From contig JAURBD010000100.1 of assembly GCA_030829155.1 (NCBI GenBank), positions 1 through 5,785 on the forward strand: a stretch of DNA of 5,785 nucleotides. The letters are read 5' to 3'. Both the position numbers and the translations under genes were made by a program. This stretch comes from Flavobacteriaceae bacterium. GTDB taxonomy: Bacteria; Bacteroidota; Bacteroidia; Flavobacteriales; Flavobacteriaceae. Under the pieces are notes generated by a model that saw only the letters and a program-made list of their open reading frames with translations, was not told the DNA's origin and made no database searches. Shown one piece after another: positions 1-5,363 of the stretch (its first letter is position 1; each line of letters begins with the position of its first letter).

Positions 1-165
1 ACAGTTACAATTTCAGCAACTCCAGATGCAGGATATGAGTTTGACCGATGGCTGGGAAGTGATTTTGATAATAGTGGATGTGCCTTTGCCCTATATTGCC
101 GCACAGCCATAACAATAAATTCAAACAGGGATGTTCAAGCTTTTTTTAAAAGTCAGTCAGAATAA
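1..165 (+). CDS. C-terminal end of a surface/secreted protein with an InlB-B-like bacterial repeat (5' end outside window)
   Basis: Reading frame 1 is open from the window edge to TAA at 163-165, giving 54 residues. They follow the divergent InlB B-repeat pattern: a beta strand (VTISATP), then GYEFDRWLGS (residues 11-20), an insertion with two cysteines (C27 and C33), and a closing strand ending in NSNRDVQAFF. In this family the aromatic/Trp-Gly hairpin is followed by an 'N-x-[DN]-x-x-V-x-A-x-F' strand, as seen here, and the paired cysteines probably form a disulfide in an exported protein. Such repeats usually sit as stalk or C-terminal modules of large surface proteins. The protein stops about seven residues after the repeat, so no type IX secretion C-terminal domain follows. 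The catalytic or binding part, if any, lies upstream of the window. Confidence 0.75.
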   Translation, partial: TVTISATPDAGYEFDRWLGSDFDNSGCAFALYCRTAITINSNRDVQAFFKSQSE

Positions 166-493
166 ACTTCCTCTAGCTCTATCTTTTATTCAAATAAAGA
201 TAAAAAAACACTAAAACGATATGCTAAAGCGAGGCTTCCAAAGAGTCATGATCACTTGACCTTTAGTTACAAATTTTTAAAAGTTCTACCCACATCTAAG
301 GACATGATTTTCAACTTATTTCTATAAGAATTACGTTTTTTTATTTTCGTGAAACTTATTTTAGTTAAATACTATCAGCTATAAAGTTAAGCAAGGAAAA
401 TATACAAATACATTACACTTAAGTGAAATCTTGGTATTGCCAAACTGGGTTTTATGGAATATAATAAGTACATTGTGTATAAAAAATATCCTA
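166..493. other. Intergenic stretch with no supported gene
   Basis: These 328 bases between the InlB-like fragment and the small membrane protein contain no ATG-started gene I can support. The frame of the upstream gene stays open after its stop until TAA at 325-327, but its only ATG is at 304, near the end. A short AT-only imperfect inverted repeat (181-190 with 193-201) has no T-tract after it on either strand, so it is not a convincing terminator. No good TTG/TAnnTTTG promoter pair is visible before the gene starting at 494. Confidence 0.6.
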
Positions 494-730
494 ATGAAGG
501 AAATACTATATATATTAATTGTTTTTGCATTATTTATGAGCATCGTTTATGCCTACGCCATTTATGCAACCAAGAACGGAATGAGTAATGATGAAAATAA
601 CAACTTTATTCCTGATTCATGGGAGCGCTTCTTTAAATGGATTTTTCAGGCTAAAGTTTTTATTATGTTTGGACTTGGGTTTTCAATTGGCTTTTTAATT
701 TGCAAAATATATTTTATAACCTTCCACTAA
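494..730 (+). CDS. Small protein with two membrane segments and a TSP3-like acidic loop
   Basis: This is a 78-residue hypothetical protein. I chose ATG 494 over the in-frame TTG at 431 because it begins with a typical MKE plus a hydrophobic helix; the extra 21 residues have no support. Residues about 3-25 and 54-75 are hydrophobic and long enough to cross the inner membrane. Between them lies a polar segment with DENNNFIPDSWE at residues 33-44. D33, N35, N37, I39, P40, D41 and E44 occupy the positions of bacterial thrombospondin type-3 calcium loops (D-x-D-x-D-G-I-P-D-x-x-E). The loop may bind calcium, but with Asn in two acidic positions and Phe instead of Gly this is uncertain. No function is recognised. 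It seems to be a single gene: the neighbours are far away and no clear promoter or terminator is visible. Confidence 0.6.
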   Translation: MKEILYILIVFALFMSIVYAYAIYATKNGMSNDENNNFIPDSWERFFKWIFQAKVFIMFGLGFSIGFLICKIYFITFH

Positions 731-832
731 GTTTTTCTGATCATACTTGTTGTAATCAATAATTCCTGCCAATTCTCTTAATACTTTGTTTTATGAATTT
801 GGTTAGTTGATTTTTATGCGTTCAAAATAAAC

Positions 833-863
833 TTGCATTTTGCAATTAATTATTTTATATTTG
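833..863 (+). promoter_or_regulatory. Bacteroidota-type promoter for the first double-barrel gene
   Basis: TTG at 833-835 and TATATTTG at 856-863 are separated by 20 bases, matching the -33 TTG and -7 TAnnTTTG elements used by the primary sigma factor of Bacteroidota. The predicted transcript would start some 6-8 bases downstream, leaving an A-rich leader of about 20 bases before ATG 890 with no Shine-Dalgarno sequence. The spacer contains TTTTGCAATT (838-847), repeated in the promoter of the paralogue at 2144-2153. Confidence 0.65.
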
Positions 864-889
864 AATGTATTAACTAAACTATATTCAAA

Positions 890-1630
890 ATGAAAAAACT
901 ATTATTTGTTTTTGCCTTGATTTTATCAACGCAAATGTTTTCACAGAACATTGCATTTGATTTTGCATTTGTAGATGCTGAAAACATCAACGCTTACGAT
1001 CAAAACTTGAAAACGAAATACCAAAGATTAAATCAGAATTACATTGACGATGGCCGAATTTTAGGCTGGCATGTTTGGAAAGTTATTAATGGTGCCCAAA
1101 GCCCATTTACGCACTTAGTTGTTTCTGTATATGATATGGATATAATGGATGAGGACTACGAAGGTAAAAAATGGACCGAAGAGTTTACAGATATGACACA
1201 ATCAGAATTGATGGATTGGGCGAGGAAAAATCGTGAAAACAGAAAAATTGTTTTCGAAACTCAAGTTGTTAATGTTGCAGAGGTACTACAAGAAGGTGTA
1301 ACAGATTATCCGGATATTGCTGTATTGAACTTGATGAAAGTTAAGCATGACAAATACAAGGCTTATGAAGACATGGAAAAAGCTACAACCAAAACAATAG
1401 CGAAAGGGTCACCTAGAAAAGGATGGAGTTTATCAAAACGAATCGATAGAGTAGGGACAGATATTGCATGGTCTCACTTTACAGTTGATTGGTTTGACAA
1501 GTATTCTGACTTTTTGAAATTAAGTGCACAGCCTTCTTCAAACGCTGATAAAAATTATCAAAAAATGATGAAGCTACGAGATTTAACTGATCGAATTGTT
1601 TTTAAGAAATTCATTTTCTTAAACAAATAG
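890..1630 (+). CDS. Secreted protein with two predicted dimeric alpha-beta barrel-like domains (paralogue 1)
   Basis: This 246-residue protein has a signal peptide at residues 1-18 (MKK, hydrophobic core, MFS before Gln19), so it should be exported to the periplasm or beyond. No named family is recognised with certainty. It appears to be two tandem ferredoxin-like units. Unit 1 (about 20-82) has a strand, a helix, then G55-x4-W60-x-V and the strand THLVVSVYD. Unit 2 (about 142-205) has IAVLNLMKV, a helix, then G173-x5-W179-x-L and the strand WSHFTVDWF. This order resembles NIPSNAP, EthD or stress-responsive A/B-barrel domains, in which two units form one barrel. The same pattern recurs in the protein at 2197-2958, so the two are paralogues. 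The gene has its own promoter and terminator and is probably monocistronic. Substrate and role are unknown; fold assignment is inference, existence of the gene is near certain. Confidence 0.85.
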   Translation: MKKLLFVFALILSTQMFSQNIAFDFAFVDAENINAYDQNLKTKYQRLNQNYIDDGRILGWHVWKVINGAQSPFTHLVVSVYDMDIMDEDYEGKKWTEEFTDMTQSELMDWARKNRENRKIVFETQVVNVAEVLQEGVTDYPDIAVLNLMKVKHDKYKAYEDMEKATTKTIAKGSPRKGWSLSKRIDRVGTDIAWSHFTVDWFDKYSDFLKLSAQPSSNADKNYQKMMKLRDLTDRIVFKKFIFLNK

Positions 1631-1639
1631 AACACAATC

Positions 1640-1665
1640 AAGCCCTCCTCTATGGAGGGTTTTTT
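1640..1665 (+). terminator. Rho-independent terminator of paralogue 1
   Basis: CCCTCC (1643-1648) pairs with GGAGGG (1654-1659) around a five-base loop, and six T residues follow at 1660-1665. It lies 12 bases after the stop of the upstream gene. The T-tract runs into the stop codon of the convergent dehydratase gene (1664-1666). Read on the - strand the hairpin is not followed by a T-tract, so it works in one direction only. Confidence 0.85.
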
Positions 1666-1963
1666 ATTCCCTCATAATCTGCTCCATTGCTAGCGCCAAA
1701 TCAAAGTCCTTATCGGTTACCCCGCCAGAATCATGTGTTGTTAAACGAATCTGTACTTTGTTATAAACATTAGTCCACTCTGGATGATGCTTTAGGTCTT
1801 CAGCAACAACTGAAACTTGAGTCATGAATTCAAATGCTTTTACAAAATTTTTAAACCGAAATTCTTTTTCAATTCCGTTATCATCGAATTTCCAATCCAA
1901 ATGGAGTTCTTTTAATTTCATTTGGCATTCATCAACATTATACAATTGGATTCCTGTTTTCAT
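1664..1963 (-). CDS. Pterin-4a-carbinolamine dehydratase (4a-hydroxytetrahydrobiopterin dehydratase)
   Basis: This 99-residue cytoplasmic enzyme (EC 4.2.1.96) dehydrates 4a-hydroxytetrahydropterin to quinonoid dihydropterin, recycling the cofactor after aromatic amino acid hydroxylation. The full family length and landmarks are present: FRFKNFVKAFEFM (residues 35-47), AEDLKHHPEW (54-63), VYNKV (66-70), and LTTHDSGGVTDKD (74-86). The catalytic histidines correspond to H59, H60 and H77, all intact. The start is the only sensible ATG and fits the family N-terminus. The gene is antisense to its neighbours and lies between two paralogous secreted-protein genes, with no pterin-dependent hydroxylase in the window, so context does not identify its partner. 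In Bacteroidota a phenylalanine hydroxylase encoded elsewhere would be the usual partner. The symbol phhB is used for some bacterial homologues but is not assigned here. No clear promoter was found upstream on the - strand. Confidence 0.95.
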   Translation of the reverse strand: MKTGIQLYNVDECQMKLKELHLDWKFDDNGIEKEFRFKNFVKAFEFMTQVSVVAEDLKHHPEWTNVYNKVQIRLTTHDSGGVTDKDFDLALAMEQIMRE

Positions 1964-2138
1964 TCCAGTCTTTTAAAATATAAATTTAAAGCTTTATACT
2001 GTTTTAATGAAGTCGTTGAGAATAATAGTATGATAAATACGATTTCCGTGTACCTGTATTCTTTAATTCATATTTTATTTTTTCAACTCATTTTTATCAT
2101 TTTATTAATCTGTTAGCTTCTAAACCTTTTCATAAAGA

Positions 2139-2168
2139 TTGTGTTTTGCAATTCATTTTATATATTTG
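2139..2168 (+). promoter_or_regulatory. Bacteroidota-type promoter for the second double-barrel gene and lipoprotein operon
   Basis: TTG at 2139-2141, a 19-base spacer and TATATTTG at 2161-2168 match the Bacteroidota -33/-7 pattern. ATG 2197 follows 28 bases after the -7 element, giving a short AT-rich leader without a Shine-Dalgarno sequence. TTTTGCAATT (2144-2153) begins five bases after the start of the TTG, exactly as in the promoter of the paralogue at 833-863. Confidence 0.65.
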
Positions 2169-2196
2169 AGTATTATAAATCACAAACTATTATTAT

Positions 2197-2958
2197 ATGA
2201 AAAAGACTGTTTTTATTATTATATTTTTTCTAGCAACATTTTCTTATGCACAATCGACAACAATGTTGGCGATGCTTTTAGAAGATGGAAAAGAGGAAAG
2301 TTATTTGAAGCTTGAAGAGAATTGGCAAAAAGTAAACGAAGCTCTAGTTGCTGAAGGATACATAACACAGTGGTCTGTATGGAAAAGAACTCCAAGAGAA
2401 GGTGACGACGGTTGGGCAGAATATTTTGTAATGATTCGCAGAAATGCTAAACAAGACAAAATGGATCAAAATAAGTGGGAAGAGGTAGCAAAGAAAGTTT
2501 TTAAAGGAAAAAGCAAAAAGGCTATCAATAAAATGCTTTCTAATGAAGGTATTGTAAAAGAAATGAGAAGTAGAACCTATAAAGTGGTAACAACTACTGG
2601 TTGGAGAGGCTTGGAGTGGGAGATAGGTGATAAATCATCCTTCCATTATATGACTCAAAAAAATGCGGACTTTATTGCTTACGAAACTGCAGTTTGGAAA
2701 CCAATTGCTCAACAACAAATCCTTGATGGTTATATCAAGTATTGGGGAGTGAGTGAATTGATTGGATCAAATGATGTGACTAAAGCTCTAGAATCTACAG
2801 CTACACACATAGCCTTTAACTTTCCAACGAAAAAGGAAAATACTACAGAATTGAAACTTGCAGATGATTTCTTAGGTCAAAAGGCTTGGAGCGCTCTTTT
2901 AGATTCAAGAGAAATGTTACCTGCGGAAGAGCTTACTCTAATTTATTCAACTTTTTAA
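2197..2958 (+). CDS. Secreted protein with two predicted dimeric alpha-beta barrel-like domains (paralogue 2)
   Basis: This 253-residue protein has a signal peptide at residues 1-18 (MKKTVFIIIFF core, SYA before Gln19). Two internal repeats are visible. Unit 1 has W43, then G54-Y55-I56-x2-W59-x-V61, then the strand AEYFVMI (74-80). Unit 2 has W167, then G178-Y179-I180-x2-W183-x-V185, then the strand THIAFNF (203-209). The Trp-to-Gly distance is 11 in both. This supports a tandem ferredoxin-like barrel in which one chain makes the two-unit fold. Unit 1 aligns with EGRILGW-type residues of the 890-1630 protein (G55 to W60, followed by VWK in both). A basic linker rich in Lys (about residues 96-113) separates the units. 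The gene begins a likely two-gene operon with the lipoprotein 24 bases downstream. No catalytic residues are recognised and no substrate can be named. Confidence 0.85.
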   Translation: MKKTVFIIIFFLATFSYAQSTTMLAMLLEDGKEESYLKLEENWQKVNEALVAEGYITQWSVWKRTPREGDDGWAEYFVMIRRNAKQDKMDQNKWEEVAKKVFKGKSKKAINKMLSNEGIVKEMRSRTYKVVTTTGWRGLEWEIGDKSSFHYMTQKNADFIAYETAVWKPIAQQQILDGYIKYWGVSELIGSNDVTKALESTATHIAFNFPTKKENTTELKLADDFLGQKAWSALLDSREMLPAEELTLIYSTF

Positions 2959-2982
2959 TTAAACATAAATCAAAAAATACAA

Positions 2983-3513
2983 ATGAAGAATTTCATATTA
3001 CTTACACTACTTTCAACAGCTTTGATATCATGCCAACCTGCAGTTGAAAAAACTACGAGTACAACCAAAGAAGATACCGTTATTGGTTACGAATTTGATG
3101 ATAAAGGCGAGAAATTAAATTTAATCGGCGGCGACGTTACTGTTACTGAAATCTGGATGGAATATATCCAGGCGCATAGCGATAAAGATTTGGATAAAAT
3201 TGCAGCGATGGATGCAGAAGATATAATCATTCATGCTTCAGACGGGACGGTAATCAAAGGAAGTGCTGCTCACAAAGTAGCTTTAGCTGCTTGGTTCGAG
3301 TCAAGTAACCCTATGTGGAAAGTTAATTGGATGGCAACAAATACTGTTCAACAAAAGGATGGTGAAAAAAGAAATTGGCTGACTACTGGCAATGACGTTA
3401 CCGATACAGTAAATGGTGAGGAAACAATGATACACTCCATTTTGGATGCTAATATTGTTGATGGAAAAATCAAACAATTATTCATCTACGATAGAGCAAA
3501 AGATAAAGAGTAA
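2983..3513 (+). CDS. Lipoprotein with an NTF2-like (SnoaL-type) domain
   Basis: This 176-residue protein has a type II signal peptide: hydrophobic residues 4-15 then L14-I-S-C17, so Cys17 should be lipidated and the protein anchored to a membrane. A low-complexity Thr/Lys linker (21-32) precedes an NTF2-like cone domain at about 52-172. That domain opens with helix VTEIWMEYIQAHSDKDLDKIAAM, then D-x-I-I-I-H strand and 'DGTVIKG' turn (87-93), a helix with AAWFESS, and three final strands ending in GKIKQLFIYDR (161-171). This is the usual SnoaL/DUF4440-like layout for polyketide-cyclase-like proteins, many of which only bind ligands. It probably follows the double-barrel gene on one transcript (24-base A-rich gap, no promoter) and ends at the terminator at 3525-3554. 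Whether it is an enzyme or a binding protein cannot be told. Confidence 0.85.
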   Translation: MKNFILLTLLSTALISCQPAVEKTTSTTKEDTVIGYEFDDKGEKLNLIGGDVTVTEIWMEYIQAHSDKDLDKIAAMDAEDIIIHASDGTVIKGSAAHKVALAAWFESSNPMWKVNWMATNTVQQKDGEKRNWLTTGNDVTDTVNGEETMIHSILDANIVDGKIKQLFIYDRAKDKE

Positions 3514-3524
3514 TTAAGTTCTTT

Positions 3525-3554
3525 AAAAGCTGTCAGAAAAGGCAGCTTTTTTTT
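3525..3554 (+). terminator. Rho-independent terminator of the paralogue 2-lipoprotein operon
   Basis: AAAAGCTGTC (3525-3534) pairs with GGCAGCTTTT (3541-3550), with one G-T wobble and an AGAAAA loop. Eight T residues occupy 3547-3554. It begins 11 bases after the lipoprotein stop codon and points along the + strand. Confidence 0.88.
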
Positions 3555-3588
3555 GATTACAACAAACCTCAGGTAATCCTTAAAAACT

Positions 3589-3619
3589 AAAAGCCCGCAA
3601 TTATGTAGCGGGCTTTTTT
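3589..3619 (-). terminator. Terminator of the - strand cluster, probably bidirectional
   Basis: AAAAGCCCGC (3589-3598) pairs perfectly with GCGGGCTTTT (3608-3617) around a nine-base loop. On the - strand the stem is followed by a T-rich run (TTTTAGTTTTT, complement of 3582-3592), which suits the outer-membrane protein gene ending at 3658. On the + strand T residues run from 3614 to 3619, so it could also catch read-through from the + operon. Confidence 0.85.
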
Positions 3620-3657
3620 ATTCGTGATGATTCAATATAATTTGAATTGACTACTTG

Positions 3658-4347
3658 TTAAAACGAAACACCAAAACCAAAATTACCGACTAAAACTCCA
3701 TTGGTGCTTACCCCAGGGATAGCTGGAAAGTCTTCAGTTTCAGATCCTGTTTCTGTTTGTGTGTTTCCATTGCCGTCTGTATAAGTAAACGTACCATTCA
3801 ATTCAATAGTTGTTGGAATGGTACCAATTCCATATCCTAGTTCGAGACGGAAGTATACCCGACCTCCGGTTTTGACACCCAATTTTAGGTTGGTAGTTTT
3901 TATTTGGGTTGAAACAACTGCAGTTCCTATACCTCGATTCCCATTCTCCTCAAACTCTTGCTCTTTGAATGTAATATTTGGTTTTAAGTTTCCGAAACCA
4001 ATCCCAACGTAAACTCCTTTCCCTTGGTTTCCTAGGTAAAAATTAGAACCAAATTCTATATACGTTAAGTCAATGTCTGTATCGACCGTATTAACAGGAA
4101 AAGAACTGTAATCTGCAAAAGGAGCAATACGGTTTCCAAGCAAGGGAGTTATACCTTCTAAAGAAAAGCCTGCAATATTTGGGATCCCTAATTTTATTCC
4201 AACAGAAAGTCTTTTGATTTTATAGACATCAATAGAATCCAATTCTTGAAAATCTTCAACTTCAATAGTATTCGATGAATTGTCTATTTCTTGCCCATAA
4301 CTGAGCAAACTAACGAAGCATAAAAGCATTAGAAAATAATATTTCAT
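3658..4347 (-). CDS. Small outer-membrane beta-barrel protein
   Basis: This 229-residue protein has a signal peptide at residues 1-18 (SYG before Gln19). After an acidic stretch (about 20-40) the sequence consists of alternating hydrophobic/polar strands with Gly- and aromatic-rich turns: LSVGIKLGIP, FSLEGITPLL, TYIEFGSNFYLG, GVYVGIGFGN, LKLGVKTGGRVYFRLELGYGIG, and a last strand ending GNFGFGVSF with terminal Phe229. Antiparallel beta-barrel outer-membrane proteins show this pattern, and a C-terminal aromatic residue is typical for recognition by the BAM machinery. A Thr/Gly/Asn-rich stretch (about 186-205) is probably a surface loop. The length suits an 8- to 10-stranded barrel. The gene follows the M28 peptidase by 23 bases in the same direction and is probably cotranscribed. 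Ligand or transport role is unknown. Confidence 0.8.
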   Translation of the reverse strand: MKYYFLMLLCFVSLLSYGQEIDNSSNTIEVEDFQELDSIDVYKIKRLSVGIKLGIPNIAGFSLEGITPLLGNRIAPFADYSSFPVNTVDTDIDLTYIEFGSNFYLGNQGKGVYVGIGFGNLKPNITFKEQEFEENGNRGIGTAVVSTQIKTTNLKLGVKTGGRVYFRLELGYGIGTIPTTIELNGTFTYTDGNGNTQTETGSETEDFPAIPGVSTNGVLVGNFGFGVSF

Positions 4348-4361
4348 AAGTACAGTTTTGT

Positions 4362-4378
4362 AGGAATATGTTATTCCT
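4362..4378. repeat. Perfect inverted repeat across the peptidase stop codon
   Basis: AGGAATA (4362-4368) and TATTCCT (4372-4378) are perfect 7-base arms around a three-base spacer. The peptidase stop codon (4371-4373) lies inside it, and the barrel gene starts 15 bases downstream of the hairpin. There is no T-tract on the - strand, so it is not an ordinary terminator. A weak mRNA hairpin affecting translation or transcript decay between the two genes is possible but not shown. Confidence 0.45.
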
Positions 4379-5363
4379 CAATAAGTTTTATACGTTCCTC
4401 TCTATTGGCTAATTCCCAAGCAGTAGCAAAAATTAAGCGCGCTCTTGTTTTCATCAAATCAAATTCAATCTTTTCAACTGTATCGGTTGGCTTGTGATAA
4501 TCATCATGTGTACCGTTGAAATAAAAAATAACAGGAATATTGTTTTTCGCAAAGTTGTAGTGATCACTTCTGAAGTAGAAACGATTTGGATCATCGTGTG
4601 CATTGTACATGTAATCTAAATCAATGTTTACAGTAGCTTTATTAACTTCTTCCGAAATTTCATGTAATTCTGTACTCAAACGGTCAGAGCCGATCAAGTA
4701 GATGTAATTGGGGTTGTCACTTACTCGTTTTGGATCTGTGCGTCCTACCATATCGATATTTAAATTCACAATGGTATTGGCTAGAGGATAAAGTGGATTG
4801 TTTGCGTAGTATTCAGAACCCAAAAGTCCTTTTTCTTCCCCAGTAACGTGTAAAAAAATAATGGATCTTTTTGGACCATTTCCATCTGCAACTGCTTTTT
4901 GAAAAGCTTCAGCAATTTCGAGTAGAGTTACCGTTCCAGAGCCATCATCGTCAGCTCCGTTATTGATCTCACCTTTGTGTTTTCCAATATGATCTAGGTG
5001 AGAAGAAATAACAAGATATTCCTCCGGTTTTTCAGAACCTTCAATAATAGCAATAACATTTTCGGTATCAATTTCTTTCCCTTTGATGTTCAGGGTCATT
5101 TTTTGAAAATAATCTTCGCTACCGGCGCCAGCTTGAATCCCTTGAGATTCATAAAACTCCTTTAAAAAGGTAACTGCTCTTTTCTGGCCTAGCGTTCCCG
5201 TTTCTCTTCCTTGAAAAAAGTCAGAAGCGTAAACGTATAGTAATTGTTTTAAATCTTCAGATTCAATGGTCGAAGCATAAGCATCCGATGCTGGTGTTTG
5301 TGCAATTCCTAGGCTGTTACAAAGGAGAAATGCTGATAAATAAATTGACTTCATAGTATTCAT
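4371..5363 (-). CDS. Secreted M28-family zinc aminopeptidase
   Basis: This 330-residue di-zinc exopeptidase cleaves N-terminal residues from peptides. I start it at ATG 5363 because this overlaps the DUF3050 stop as ATGA and gives a signal peptide (residues 1-21, GIA before Gln22); ATG 5354 is an alternative, and longer forms would run deep into the upstream gene. All expected metal and catalytic residues are present: SSHLDH with H122 and D124, GADDDGSG with bridging D139, TGEEKG with general base E176 and ligand E177, NIDMVGR with D204, and HDDYHKPTDT with H290. RSDHYNF (265-271) and GQKRAVTFLKEFY near the N-terminus are also typical of this branch. No PA domain insertion and no C-terminal sorting domain are seen, so the protein is a compact periplasmic or secreted enzyme, possibly feeding on peptides. 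Exact specificity cannot be predicted. Confidence 0.93.
   Translation of the reverse strand: MNTMKSIYLSAFLLCNSLGIAQTPASDAYASTIESEDLKQLLYVYASDFFQGRETGTLGQKRAVTFLKEFYESQGIQAGAGSEDYFQKMTLNIKGKEIDTENVIAIIEGSEKPEEYLVISSHLDHIGKHKGEINNGADDDGSGTVTLLEIAEAFQKAVADGNGPKRSIIFLHVTGEEKGLLGSEYYANNPLYPLANTIVNLNIDMVGRTDPKRVSDNPNYIYLIGSDRLSTELHEISEEVNKATVNIDLDYMYNAHDDPNRFYFRSDHYNFAKNNIPVIFYFNGTHDDYHKPTDTVEKIEFDLMKTRARLIFATAWELANREERIKLIEE

Noticed and set aside
181..201. Imperfect inverted repeat ATCTTTTATT / AATAAAGAT as terminator of the first gene
   Set aside because: AT-only stem with a bulge, a two-base loop and no T-tract on either strand.
342..349. TATTTTCG as a -7 promoter element for the small membrane protein gene
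   Set aside because: One mismatch to TAnnTTTG, no TTG at the right distance upstream, and about 145 bases from the start codon.
431..493. TTG-started N-terminal extension of the small membrane protein
   Set aside because: It adds 21 residues before a normal MKE-plus-helix start at ATG 494; nothing supports the longer form.
695..790. Short - strand open frame with protein-like translation
   Set aside because: 31 codons, no ATG start, overlaps the end of the small membrane protein gene; probably chance.
1922..2116. 64-codon + strand open frame
   Set aside because: It begins antisense within the dehydratase gene, and the rest is very AT-rich intergenic sequence with a Phe/Ile/Leu-rich translation; no family resemblance or promoter.
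3818..4012. 64-codon + strand open frame
   Set aside because: It lies entirely antisense within the outer-membrane barrel gene; its Pro-rich translation is typical of a shadow frame.
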